DNA of 64,000 bases from Pelagimonas sp. GTDB lineage: Bacteria; Pseudomonadota; Alphaproteobacteria; Rhodobacterales; Rhodobacteraceae. Below, one piece after another: positions 56,449-64,000 of this stretch (within the stretch, counting starts at the first letter, position 1; each line of letters starts with the position of its first letter). The notes under the pieces are model-generated. The model saw only the letters and a list, made by a program, of their open reading frames with translations. It did no database searches and was not told the origin of the DNA. Location of the stretch: assembly GCA_025210345.1 (NCBI GenBank), contig JAOARX010000001.1:38772-102771 (forward strand). Direction: 5' to 3'. The translations under genes were made by a program, and so were the position numbers.

Positions 56449-57495
56449 TTAGAAGTTAGACGAGGCGCCTTTGCACTCACCGGCCATCAGCGATTTGGCT
56501 TGATCGATCATGGCCTGACCGTCGATGCCTTTGCTGTTCATGTCGGCGACCCACTCGTCATAGATGGGTTGTACCGCATCAAGCCAGGGCTGGGTGTCCG
56601 CGACGGTGTGGATCTCGTTGCCATTTTCGACAGCGACTGCACGCGCCGGAGCATCTGCGTCGGCCTGCGTGCCGCCGCCAAAGACCGAAAACTCAAGACC
56701 AGAATTTGCGTCGATCACGGCCTTCAGGTCATCGGGAAGGGCGTCGTACTTGTCCTTATTCATCGCCAGGACGAAGGTCAGCGTATACAGGCCAGCACCT
56801 TCGAATTCAGTATGGAATTCAACAAGTTCCGGCACTTTCAGCGCGGTGGTCACTTCCCATGGGATCGTGGTGCCGTCAATGACGCCCTTCGACAGGCTTT
56901 CCGGGATCGTGGGCACTGGCATACCAACCGGGGTTGCGCCGGTCAATTCCAGCAGCTTGTTCACAAGGCGCGAACCACCGCGGATTTTCATACCCTTCAG
57001 GTCGTCCGGGGTTTCAACCGGATCCGCGGTATGGAACATGCCCGGGCCGTGGACCCAGGTTCCCAGGATCTTGACGTCTTTGAACTCGCCATCTTGCATG
57101 TGCTCTTCGAACATATTCCAGTACGCGCAGGACGCGGCACGGGCGTCTTCAACCATGAACGGTAGTTCGAACACTTCGGTGGTGGGGAAGCGGCCCGGCG
57201 TATAGCCAACCACGGTCCAGACAACATCGGCAATTCCGTCGATGGCTTGGTCCATCAGTTCCGGGGGCTTGCCGCCCAGCTGCATCGACGGGAAACGATC
57301 GATTTTGATGCGGCCCTCAGAGGCTGCCTCGACCTTGTCAGCCCATACGTCGAGCACAAGTTTCGGAACATTGGCCTGCGCCGGCAGAAACTGGTGCAGT
57401 TTCAGCGTAACGTCCTGTGCAAACGCACCAGTGGCAGTGATTACGGCCAATGCCGTTCCCGCCAGAAAGTTTCGAGTTGTCTTCATCATGGTCAT
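56449..57495 (-). CDS. TRAP transporter solute-binding protein (DctP family)
   Basis: A 348-residue periplasmic receptor. Start MTMMKTTRNFLAG at 57495 follows an AAGGGAGG ribosome-binding site; the signal peptide ends ATGAFAQ. Binding-pocket regions are LPFMVEDARAA, DLKGMKIRGGSRLVNKLLE (carboxylate-binding Arg) and KGVIDGTTIPWEVTTALKVPEL. The ligand is probably an organic acid, as for most DctP proteins. First gene of the TRAP operon. Confidence 0.92.
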   Translation of the reverse strand: MTMMKTTRNFLAGTALAVITATGAFAQDVTLKLHQFLPAQANVPKLVLDVWADKVEAASEGRIKIDRFPSMQLGGKPPELMDQAIDGIADVVWTVVGYTPGRFPTTEVFELPFMVEDARAASCAYWNMFEEHMQDGEFKDVKILGTWVHGPGMFHTADPVETPDDLKGMKIRGGSRLVNKLLELTGATPVGMPVPTIPESLSKGVIDGTTIPWEVTTALKVPELVEFHTEFEGAGLYTLTFVLAMNKDKYDALPDDLKAVIDANSGLEFSVFGGGTQADADAPARAVAVENGNEIHTVADTQPWLDAVQPIYDEWVADMNSKGIDGQAMIDQAKSLMAGECKGASSNF

Positions 57496-58276
57496 ATAAG
57501 TTCCTCCCTTGGACCACCTCGAGGCAGCTATCGTCGTCTTGTGACAGACCTGCGCCCAAAGGCGCATTCGCGAGTGCCTCACCTTTCGCGAAAATTGTTG
57601 TGAGATAAGCCGTGACGAGGATACCCTGTCACGGTCTCGGTTGATACCTATTATGGGAAAGGGTAGCCAAGGGATTGATAGGATGCAATTTCTATACGCC
57701 TTCCCAAAGATACCGGCTGCGCCATAGGGTTTCGCCCCGCGTTCACACGCTTTGTATCATGAACCGCTGCGCCACAAAGGAATCTTTTGTTAGAAGAAGA
57801 GGCTGTATTTACGACCGGTCTATGTGGACATAACCGTGCTGGCTGCGCTACTCAGTCGCAACCCGGGGCGGCATGGCGATCCTGATGACGACGCCCAAAA
57901 CACGGATTCGATTCCGAACAGGGATACCCCTGACGCTGTAAACATGAAATTCAACAACCCCGCCTGGGCATTGTTGGACGCTAGGGCACCCTAGGGTTTG
58001 CGCCGGTCACGCGGCATGAAGGGTAAAACAACACAGACGTCGTTGCCCGGCACAGTCCGCGCCTTGTCGGCTCACCCGCTGCACCAGCTCAGGTTTGTGT
58101 GCGAAATTGGCTCAGATCTTCTGGATCAGGCGGGCAGACAGGCCGCGAATCCTTTGAAGATGGCGAACCAATTTACAAGAAAATCACCGACAGGCACGAA
58201 ATTGGTTTGAAAAACCGCCTAGCTTTTAAGCAAAATCGCCTCATATCTCACTGTGATGAAAAGATAATTCCGGTCA

Positions 58277-58314
58277 TTCAAATAAACATTTGAAATGGTC
58301 CAATTTTGGGCCAT
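58277..58314. promoter_or_regulatory. Adjacent inverted repeats upstream of the Amt-like gene, candidate operator
   Basis: TTCAAAT-AAAC-ATTTGAA abuts ATGGTCC-AATTTT-GGGCCAT (arms match 6 of 7). The second has TGGTC-type half-sites of the kind FadR/GntR regulators bind, and such a regulator is encoded next to the Amt-like gene at 59961. Confidence 0.4.
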
Positions 58315-58325
58315 GATAACTTGAG

Positions 58326-58369
58326 CCACTCAACCGCACCAATCCGGTCTGAATAGGTTCTCTGAGTGG
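58326..58369 (+). other. Nested stem element in the leader of the Amt-like gene
   Basis: Outer stem CCACTC (58326-58331) with GAGTGG (58364-58369), middle stem AACC/GGTT (58332-58335 with 58356-58359), inner stem ACC/GGT. It lies 92 bp before the start codon. It matches no riboswitch class I know. Confidence 0.3.
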
Positions 58370-58460
58370 GAAACTGGTTGTTTGGAGGAGCGCCGGACCC
58401 ACCGCTTCAAAGCTGGATGACAAAATTCGGCAGACACAGGAAACCAAGAGGGAAGAACAC

Positions 58461-59825
58461 ATGACTCTCGACGTGAGCGCGATACACGCTGAACAAGTCA
58501 CTTTAAATTCATTAGTCCAGAATATCCTATATGCCTCTGGAACCGTGGGGGCGATCCTTGTGGTCGTCGGCCTGCTGTTGATTGATGCAGGGACGGCCCG
58601 GCGCAAGAACCTGTTTAACTCGACGATCGAAAAAACCCTTGGGTTCTTTATCGGCTTCGCCACCTATTATGTGATCGGTTTTGGCCTTTGGGCCGGACAG
58701 TATTACATCATGGAAGGCGCAACCATGATGGATTCGATCAAGGACTGGTGGCTGGGTGGTGGTCTGACCAATGCCCTTGCACATCACACCGACCCCGGCA
58801 CCTTCCCCGGGTTGAACACGTTCCAGATCTTTATCTTCTTCCTCGCGACCTTTGCTGGGATCATCAATATCCTGCTGCATTTCTCGGTCTCGGAACGGAT
58901 GAAGGCCTCGGCCTATTTCGTGACCTGCGTTGTGGCCGCGGTTGTGTCCTCGGCGCTGAGCTGGGCGACCTGGGGCTCGGTTGGTCCGCTGACGCTGGCA
59001 GGGTTTCATGACTTCTTTGGCGTAGGCTTTGTATATCTGTTCCCTGCGGGCATGGCACTGGTGCTGACCCCGATGCTGGGCGCACGCCCCGGCATGATGG
59101 AACCGCACGCGGGTGTGTCGGCCTATCTCGCCCCAAGCATCGGCCTGTGTGCTCCGGGTCTGCTGCTGATCTTTGCGGGTCTGCCCATGGTCATCCTGTC
59201 CTGCCTGTTCTTCTTTGATCCAGAAGCTCTGGCGGTTAGCGTGACAATGGCCGACACCAGTGTGGGCATTGCCATCAACAACTATGCTCTGGTCTGGGCA
59301 GGCGGTGCGATCACCGGTCTGATCCTGGCTTATCGCTCGGGCAACTATGCCTACAGCCTGCTTGGTCCGCTTGCCGGTTACGCGGCAGGTGCGTCGGGCT
59401 TTGATGTGTATCTGCCCTGGCAGGCCTTTATCGTTGGTCTGGTTGCGCCCTTTGTCGCCTATGCCGTCTATGAATTCACGCTTAAGCGCGGCATCGACGA
59501 ACACAAGCTGTTCCCGCTTTTCCTGGGCAGCGGCGTCTTTGGCATGATCGTTCTGGGCATCTTCAAGGCGGGCACCCCGCGCGGTGGCTATTTTGGCATC
59601 GAAGAGGGCGCCTATGCTTTCCAGGCAGGTGAGATTTCGTTGATGATGCAGCTTGCGGGCGTTGCGGTCTGTGTTGGCGCCGGCGTCGTAACCGCGTTGA
59701 TCCTTGTTCCGATCCTGAAAGCAACCACCGGTCTGAGCGTCAGCGAAGAGGATCAGGTGAACGGTCTTGATGAAAAGATCTGGGAACTGGAGCCCGATGT
59801 CGTCACCCATGCCGACAGCAAGTGA
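58461..59825 (+). CDS. Amt/Mep/Rh-family permease lacking both pore histidines
   Basis: A 454-residue membrane protein with about 11 helices. TARRKNLFNSTIEKTLGFFI and DFFGVGFVYLFPAG (then GARPG) align without gaps to Amt signatures. The Amt twin histidines (AmtB H168 and H318) are replaced by Tyr192 in DFFGVGFVYL and Phe354 in DEHKLFPLFLGSG. The C-terminal TTGLSVSEEDQVNGLDEKIW matches the Amt cytoplasmic tail. Loss of both histidines suggests altered substrate or mechanism. Location near tmm and a GntR regulator makes a methylated amine a candidate substrate (inference). It is followed by a strong terminator. Confidence 0.82.
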   Translation: MTLDVSAIHAEQVTLNSLVQNILYASGTVGAILVVVGLLLIDAGTARRKNLFNSTIEKTLGFFIGFATYYVIGFGLWAGQYYIMEGATMMDSIKDWWLGGGLTNALAHHTDPGTFPGLNTFQIFIFFLATFAGIINILLHFSVSERMKASAYFVTCVVAAVVSSALSWATWGSVGPLTLAGFHDFFGVGFVYLFPAGMALVLTPMLGARPGMMEPHAGVSAYLAPSIGLCAPGLLLIFAGLPMVILSCLFFFDPEALAVSVTMADTSVGIAINNYALVWAGGAITGLILAYRSGNYAYSLLGPLAGYAAGASGFDVYLPWQAFIVGLVAPFVAYAVYEFTLKRGIDEHKLFPLFLGSGVFGMIVLGIFKAGTPRGGYFGIEEGAYAFQAGEISLMMQLAGVAVCVGAGVVTALILVPILKATTGLSVSEEDQVNGLDEKIWELEPDVVTHADSK

Positions 59826-59850
59826 TCAAATTACCCTGACAATCTGAAAG

Positions 59851-59883
59851 AAGGCCCCGGGCATCTGCGCCGGGGCCTTTTTT
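59851..59883 (+). terminator. Rho-independent terminator after the Amt-like gene
   Basis: AAGGCCCCGG, a 9-nt loop, CCGGGGCCTT, then a T-run: a 10-bp perfect stem 26 bp after the stop. Confidence 0.92.
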
Positions 59884-59960
59884 AACGCGTTTGCTTGAGT
59901 TTCGTGCACGAGGTGCCGTACTATAAGGCAGGGAGGCGCGCCCGAAATGGTAGAGAGTAG

Positions 59961-60680
59961 ATGAACCAGATGTTGAATACGGATCTGCCCAGCGGTCAGG
60001 ACGTTGGCGAAACAGTGCGCGTGGTCATGGGAACCCTGTTTGCGCGCATCCAGTCCGGCGAATATCCGACGAATTCTCGCTTGCCGTCTGAACGGGCGCT
60101 TGCGGCAGAGCTTGGGGTGTCGCGCAACACGGTGCGCGAGGCGCTGGATATACTGGAAACCCGCAAGATGATCCGCCGTCGCCAAGGCAGCGGCAGCTTT
60201 GTGATATATCAAAGCGAACAGGTCGAGGCCCCAGTGCCTGGATCGGTCGGCGAACGCACAAGCCCGCTGGATCACCTGATTGTGCGGTCGATCATCGAAC
60301 CCGAAATGACCCGCCTGGCGGTGATGAACATGACCCCCAAACAGCTTGAAAAACTGGCGCAGATCGTTGCGCGAATCGAAGCGGTGCGCACGGATCTGAA
60401 CGAATTCATCCGCCTCGAAGAAGAGTTCTATCGCTGGATCGCCATGGCAACGCGCAATCCCTTGCTGGAATCCTGTTACGAAATGACCATCGAGGTCTGC
60501 CGCGCCAGTTTCCGCACCGCCTTGATGCGCAAACATCTGACCCCGGACCGCATCCAAGATTATCAGACACGGTTCAATTCACTGTTCAACGCAATCGCCG
60601 CGCGCGATCTTGAGGCGGCGGTGGAAATCACCAAGCTGCATCTGGTCGAAGAGCAAAAACTGTTCATGCACGAAAGCTAG
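59961..60680 (+). CDS. FadR-subfamily GntR transcriptional regulator
   Basis: A 239-residue regulator. Residues about 15-85 are the GntR winged helix (LPSERALAAELGVSRNTVREALDILE, RRRQGSGSFV), and about 100-235 an FCD effector domain with EEEFYRWIAMATRNPLL and the metal/ligand-type His in KLHLVEEQ. FCD regulators usually sense small organic acids. It is a likely controller of the Amt-like gene upstream or of the divergent genes nearby (inference). Confidence 0.92.
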   Translation: MNQMLNTDLPSGQDVGETVRVVMGTLFARIQSGEYPTNSRLPSERALAAELGVSRNTVREALDILETRKMIRRRQGSGSFVIYQSEQVEAPVPGSVGERTSPLDHLIVRSIIEPEMTRLAVMNMTPKQLEKLAQIVARIEAVRTDLNEFIRLEEEFYRWIAMATRNPLLESCYEMTIEVCRASFRTALMRKHLTPDRIQDYQTRFNSLFNAIAARDLEAAVEITKLHLVEEQKLFMHES

Positions 60681-60701
60681 GGCAGGGGGCACTCTAGGGT
60701 C

Positions 60702-60717
60702 AGGATCCATTGATCCT
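60702..60717. terminator. Hairpin between convergent gntR and solute-binding-protein genes
   Basis: AGGATC-CATT-GATCCT overlaps the stop region of the minus-strand gene. No T-run; possibly a bidirectional transcript end. Confidence 0.35.
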
Positions 60718-62029
60718 AGGCAAAGGCGCGGGGCGGAAGTTGCGAAGGTTGTTCACCGTTTTCAACCCGCTGTTGCCAAAGCTGACCTTCTTGTTCCATG
60801 TGATGGCGGAACAGCAGTTCGTGTTTATCAAGCCAGTCCGTGATTGAGACAAATTCGGCAATCCGGGCCTTGCCGGACTGGATCGTGACCACTGGCCAAT
60901 CGCCAATCAGGGCATTGTCGATGCCGAAAATGCTTTCCCCCCACCAACGCGCAGGGCCAAAGGTGTGGGTGACGCGGTCCATCTGTTTCATGGTCGCAAG
61001 CACAGAAACCGGGTGGACCGAGGCAACCTTTTCCACCGCGGCATGCCAGATGTCCAAAATTGCGACATATTCCCAACTGACCGCGCTCCAACTGTCGGGG
61101 TATCGGGTGTTGTATTCCTTGTAAAAGCTGGCCGGACGCATCAGGAACGACGTATTGCGCGCCAGTTTGGGATCGTCAAAATCAGGGAACTGAAAAATGG
61201 TGCCTTCCATGAACTCGGGCGAGGTGCGTTCAATCAGGCGCTGATAATCATCCAGCGTGCAGGACATGATTTTCCCCTGAAAGCCCTTTTCATAGGCATA
61301 TTCCGTCATGGCGTGAACCATTGGTGTGAAACTGGTACACCAGCAGACCAATTCGGGATTGCTATCCAGCATGGGCTGGACGATTCCCGCGACATCGGTG
61401 TCTTGGGGATCATATTTGACCTCGTGAATCACCTCGATTCCCGCCGCTTCAAAGGCCGCGCGATAGGTGGCAATCGACGGCAGACCGTGTGCGTCTTTTT
61501 GGCTGCACAGTGCAACCCGGCGCACTTCGGGGTGATGTCGCGCCAGCCAATCCACACCTGTGACATTGTAAAGCGGGTGCACTTCTGAGGGCGCAATCAG
61601 GTAACGGGTGTCCGGGGACAGATCGCTGGGCAGCAAGGTTGATGTCAGGACCTTATTGTCGGTCAGGAATTTTCGCAGCGGCGAAAACGTATCTCCGCCT
61701 AGCATCAACAGCAGTTTCACGTTCTCGGATTGCACCAGATGACGGGCTCCGGCCATGGCGCGACCGGCGTCATAGCCACAATCAAACGGAATAATTTCAA
61801 CCGGATAGCGGCGCGCCCCAACCAAAAGGCCACCCGCATTGTTCAACCGATCCTGCCAAAGGCGGCACCCGTTCAAACCCGGCAACCCCCAAGAGGCAAC
61901 ATCCCCTGACAAAGGCGCCAAAAAACCGATTTTTATGGGCTCGTTGGTCTCAACCCGGGTGTTGGGCAAGAGAGAGGACATGGCGATGCGGTAGGCGAAA
62001 CTGGAGGTCAGCATACCTATTGCTACCAT
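60716..62029 (-). CDS. ABC-type solute-binding protein (urea/amide-type, PBP1 fold), orphan
   Basis: About 437 residues from ATG 62029 (MVAIGMLTSSFAYRIAMSS), preceded by AAGG; a longer frame reaches 62200 but would overlap the divergent tmm gene start and its promoter. The type I periplasmic fold is shown by IKIGFLAPLSGDVASWGLPG, LNNAGGLLVGARRYPVEII, and AVSWEYVAILDIWHAAVEKV, like UrtA/AmiC/FmdD proteins binding urea, amides or amines. No permease or ATPase gene is adjacent, so it may be a sensor partner or use a distant transporter. The signal peptide is atypical. Confidence 0.8.
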   Translation of the reverse strand: MVAIGMLTSSFAYRIAMSSLLPNTRVETNEPIKIGFLAPLSGDVASWGLPGLNGCRLWQDRLNNAGGLLVGARRYPVEIIPFDCGYDAGRAMAGARHLVQSENVKLLLMLGGDTFSPLRKFLTDNKVLTSTLLPSDLSPDTRYLIAPSEVHPLYNVTGVDWLARHHPEVRRVALCSQKDAHGLPSIATYRAAFEAAGIEVIHEVKYDPQDTDVAGIVQPMLDSNPELVCWCTSFTPMVHAMTEYAYEKGFQGKIMSCTLDDYQRLIERTSPEFMEGTIFQFPDFDDPKLARNTSFLMRPASFYKEYNTRYPDSWSAVSWEYVAILDIWHAAVEKVASVHPVSVLATMKQMDRVTHTFGPARWWGESIFGIDNALIGDWPVVTIQSGKARIAEFVSITDWLDKHELLFRHHMEQEGQLWQQRVENGEQPSQLPPRAFA

Positions 62030-62064
62030 TGCGACCAGCCTTGTCAAAATGAAATCATCTTGCC

Positions 62065-62090
62065 TCACAGGGGAATATATTTCCCCGTGA
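62065..62090. promoter_or_regulatory. Long inverted repeat in the tmm divergent promoter, candidate operator
   Basis: TCAC-A-GGGGAA, spacer TATAT, TTCCCC-GTGA: ten-base arms interrupted by one unpaired A. It lies 10 bp upstream of the -35 element of the tmm promoter and 36 bp upstream of the solute-binding-protein start. Confidence 0.6.
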
Positions 62091-62099
62091 TGAAAATTA

Positions 62100-62128
62100 T
62101 TGACAAGAGCCTCTGGCTGGCCTTCAAT
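62100..62128 (+). promoter_or_regulatory. Sigma-70-type promoter of tmm
   Basis: TTGACA (62100-62105), 17-bp spacer, TTCAAT (62123-62128), 46 bp before the tmm start codon. The -35 is a perfect consensus and the -10 matches four of six. Confidence 0.6.
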
Positions 62129-62174
62129 TGGTTCAATCCAATGATACCAATAAAATGCCAACTCGGAGAGAAGA

Positions 62175-63524
62175 ATGACCAATAAGCGTATCGCCATCAT
62201 CGGTGCCGGGCCATCGGGCCTTGCTCAGCTGCGCGCCTTTCAATCGGCTGCGGCCAAGGGGGAAGAGATCCCCGAGATCGTCTGCTATGAAAAACAGGAC
62301 AATTGGGGTGGGCTGTGGAACTACACTTGGCGCACCGGTCTGGATGAGAATGGCGAACCGGTCCACTGTTCGATGTATCGCTATCTGTGGTCGAACGGCC
62401 CCAAGGAAGGTCTGGAATTCGCCGACTATTCCTTTGAAGAGCATTTCGGCAAGCAGATCGCCTCTTACCCGCCGCGCGCCGTGCTGTTCGACTATATCGA
62501 AGGCCGCGTGAAAAAGGCCAATGTGCGTGACTGGATCAAATTCAACCACGCGGTGCGCTGGGTGAATTATGACGATGCCTCGGGCAAGTTCACTGTGACC
62601 GTGCATGACCACAACAACGACACCACAACTTCAAGCGAGTTCGATCACGTGATCTGCGCCTCGGGCCACTTCTCAACCCCGAATGTGCCACATTACGAAG
62701 GGTTCGAGACCTTCAATGGCCGCCTGGTGCACGCCCATGATTTCCGCGATGCGCGCGAATTCTCTGGCAAAGACATCTTGGTGGTTGGGTCGTCTTACTC
62801 GGCCGAAGACATTGGCTCGCAGTGCTGGAAATACGGCGCAAAGACCATCACCAGCTGCTACCGGTCTGCGCCCATGGGCTTTAAGTGGCCGGACAACTGG
62901 GAAGAAAAGCCCGCCATGGAAAAGGTCAGCGGCAACACCGTTTACTTCTCGGATGGCACATCCAAAGACGTGGATGCGATCATCCTGTGCACGGGCTACA
63001 AGCACTTCTTCAACTTCCTGCCCGACGATCTGCGCCTGAAGACCGCCAACCGTCTGGCCAGCGCCGACCTGTATAAAGGCGTGGTCTATGTGCATAACCC
63101 CAAGATGTTCTATCTGGGCATGCAGGACCAGTGGTTCACCTTCAACATGTTTGACGCCCAGGCCTGGTGGGTGCGTGATGCGATCCTTGGGAAAATCGAC
63201 GTATCGGCAGTGTCCAAAGACGACATGCTGGCCGATGTGAGCGAACGTGAGACCCGTGAAGAGGCGGATGACGACGTGAAATATGCCATTCGTTATCAGG
63301 CCGATTACGTCAAGGAACTGGTGGCCGAAACGGATTATCCTAGCTTTGACATTGATGGCGCCTGCGAGGCGTTCTTCCAGTGGAAAAAGCACAAGGCCGA
63401 AGACATCATGGCCTTCCGCAACAACAGCTATACCTCGGTCATCACGGGCACTCTTGCGCCGGTCCACCACACACCGTGGAAAGACGCGCTGGATGACAGC
63501 ATGGAAGCCTACCTCAAGAACTAA
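62175..63524 (+). CDS. tmm: Trimethylamine monooxygenase
   Basis: A 449-residue flavin-containing monooxygenase oxidising trimethylamine to trimethylamine N-oxide with NADPH and O2. The FAD site is [10 protein letters not shown] near residue 9, with [12 protein letters not shown]; the NADPH site is [14 protein letters not shown]; the FMO-identifying region includes [14 protein letters not shown]. Segments such as [33 protein letters not shown] (given here in parts: [28 protein letters not shown]) are typical of characterised roseobacterial Tmm. The start has GGAGAGAAG upstream. No tdm or tmoXWV is in the window. Confidence 0.96.
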   Translation: MTNKRIAIIGAGPSGLAQLRAFQSAAAKGEEIPEIVCYEKQDNWGGLWNYTWRTGLDENGEPVHCSMYRYLWSNGPKEGLEFADYSFEEHFGKQIASYPPRAVLFDYIEGRVKKANVRDWIKFNHAVRWVNYDDASGKFTVTVHDHNNDTTTSSEFDHVICASGHFSTPNVPHYEGFETFNGRLVHAHDFRDAREFSGKDILVVGSSYSAEDIGSQCWKYGAKTITSCYRSAPMGFKWPDNWEEKPAMEKVSGNTVYFSDGTSKDVDAIILCTGYKHFFNFLPDDLRLKTANRLASADLYKGVVYVHNPKMFYLGMQDQWFTFNMFDAQAWWVRDAILGKIDVSAVSKDDMLADVSERETREEADDDVKYAIRYQADYVKELVAETDYPSFDIDGACEAFFQWKKHKAEDIMAFRNNSYTSVITGTLAPVHHTPWKDALDDSMEAYLKN

Positions 63525-63530
63525 ACATCA

Positions 63531-63565
63531 GATCCGCCCCCACCTGCCATCCGGGGGGGCGGATC
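63531..63565 (+). terminator. Strong hairpin downstream of tmm
   Basis: GATCCGCCCCC and GGGGGCGGATC form an 11-bp perfect stem around a 13-nt loop, six bases after the tmm stop. It lacks a U-run. Confidence 0.6.
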
Positions 63566-63843
63566 GAACAGCGTGATGCGCGACCTGCTGCGTATCACGC
63601 CCTATTCCCGCTGCTTTTTGGATTCGCCCTCTGATGATGATTTTTCGTCTCAGGATAAATTGTGCCGAATTATCCGTAGGTTAATTCGCCCCGACCCCAT
63701 GCGCCGATCGGAAACTTATTCGGCCGACAAAGATCCAGAAACAAGAGAATTTCGTGAATCTTTCCAAGAATCACCCTTGACCGGCAGGAATAATTATTAA
63801 TCATTAGGAAACTTCGGGGAGCTGTGCCAAGAGGAGCCAACCA
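63566..63843. other. Intergenic region upstream of the NAD-formate dehydrogenase gene
   Basis: AT-richer DNA with no recognised gene; a 75-codon frame at 63573-63800 has no family resemblance. It probably contains the promoter of the next gene. Confidence 0.5.
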
Positions 63844-64000
63844 ATGACGACCGCAACAAAAGGCGTGTGGAAATCGGGACGTGGGAAGGGTCGTGTTACG
63901 CCCAAGGGGCGTCAGCTTGATGATCGTGCGTGGTCAGAGGTTCAGGCGCTTTTGGGGGACCGCCCGCGCCGGCGGGATCTGTTGATCGAGTTTTTGCACC
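63844..64000 (+). CDS. NAD-dependent formate dehydrogenase, NuoE-like (FdsG-type) N-terminus, partial
   Basis: The first 52 codons before the right edge. MTTATKGVWKSGRGKGR, then RAWSEVQALLGDRPRRRDLL and IEFLH, resembles the N-terminus of Rhodobacterales NuoE-type (in some, fused NuoE-NuoF) subunits of soluble NAD-dependent formate dehydrogenase. The start has an AGAGGAG ribosome-binding site. The cysteine cluster lies beyond the edge, so the call rests on N-terminal similarity only. Confidence 0.55.
   Translation, partial: MTTATKGVWKSGRGKGRVTPKGRQLDDRAWSEVQALLGDRPRRRDLLIEFLH

Larger units (their letters stand above)
57496..58460. promoter_or_regulatory. 965-bp divergent control region between dctP and the Amt-like gene
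   Basis: No credible gene; a 70-codon frame at 57998-58210 has no protein-like character. It contains an inverted repeat CTAGGG-CA-CCCTAG (57981-57994), a perfect TTCAAAT-AAAC-ATTTGAA (58277-58294), a near-palindrome ATGGTCC-6-GGGCCAT (58295-58314), and a nested-stem element at 58326-58369. The last 260 bp are AT-rich. Confidence 0.55.

Noticed and set aside
57998..58210. 70-codon plus-strand frame in the dctP/Amt intergenic region
   Set aside because: No good ribosome-binding site, no recognisable fold or family, and it overlaps likely regulatory DNA.
58321..58460. Glycine or SAM riboswitch before the Amt-like gene
   Set aside because: Conserved core sequences of those classes are absent; only generic stems were found.
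62030..62200. Longer N-terminus for the solute-binding protein
   Set aside because: It would cross the tmm promoter and start codon, and the extra residues do not look like a signal peptide.
63573..63800. 75-codon plus-strand frame after tmm
   Set aside because: Arg/Ser/Asp-rich translation without family resemblance or ribosome-binding site; it overlaps the probable promoter of the next gene.

Overview
The window is GC-rich DNA from an alphaproteobacterium, most likely a marine Rhodobacterales (Roseobacter-group) species. The evidence is a trimethylamine monooxygenase closely matching roseobacterial Tmm, the DUF3305/DUF3306 formate dehydrogenase gene set, TRAP transport, IalB-family proteins and a Rep_3-type replicon. 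No rRNA or tRNA gene and no insertion sequence was recognised.

Layout. 1-5383 (minus): 5' part of aconitase B (acnB), a fatty-acid oxidation bifunctional enzyme (fadJ-like), and an NtrC-type response regulator lacking the sigma-54 contact loop. 5485-28063 (minus): a two-partner secretion pair in which the secreted adhesin is about 6,930 residues and fills a third of the window, followed by its TpsB transporter. 28261-31069: a LuxR-type regulator fused to an alpha/beta-hydrolase domain without its catalytic Ser and His, convergent with two translationally coupled IalB-family proteins. A shared 23-bp box lies upstream of both the adhesin and the ialB pair.

31231-45018: a formate dehydrogenase locus. 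The minus-strand operon runs DUF3305, DUF3306, TorD-like chaperone, Tat mini-protein, fdhA (Cys form), fdhB, fdhC, a WD40-cytochrome c fusion and a 41-residue membrane peptide. On the plus strand are a multi-cluster ferredoxin and an Mrp/biotin-ligase-like/DUF6505 operon, with a small cytochrome between them whose N-terminus looks like a shortened tungstate-binding protein. Next to it, 45082-47308 encodes a tungstate ABC transporter (tupBCA), suggesting a tungsten enzyme.

47472-51381: a plasmid-type replication module: two 20-bp palindromes (candidate parS), parB, parA, an iteron origin and a Rep_3 initiator. The initiator gene overlaps a sensor histidine kinase gene (51378-53375). The replicon is therefore either a chromid or plasmid carrying metabolic genes, or a plasmid integrated into a chromosome.

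53379-57495 (minus): RidA, an acyl-CoA thioesterase and a TRAP transporter. 58461-64000: a methylated-amine region with an Amt-family permease lacking both pore histidines, a FadR/GntR regulator, an orphan solute-binding protein, tmm, and the start of an NAD-dependent formate dehydrogenase gene. Working together, trimethylamine would enter, be oxidised by Tmm, and its methyl groups would eventually reach formate. Formate could then be oxidised by either the soluble NAD enzyme or the membrane-bound enzyme.
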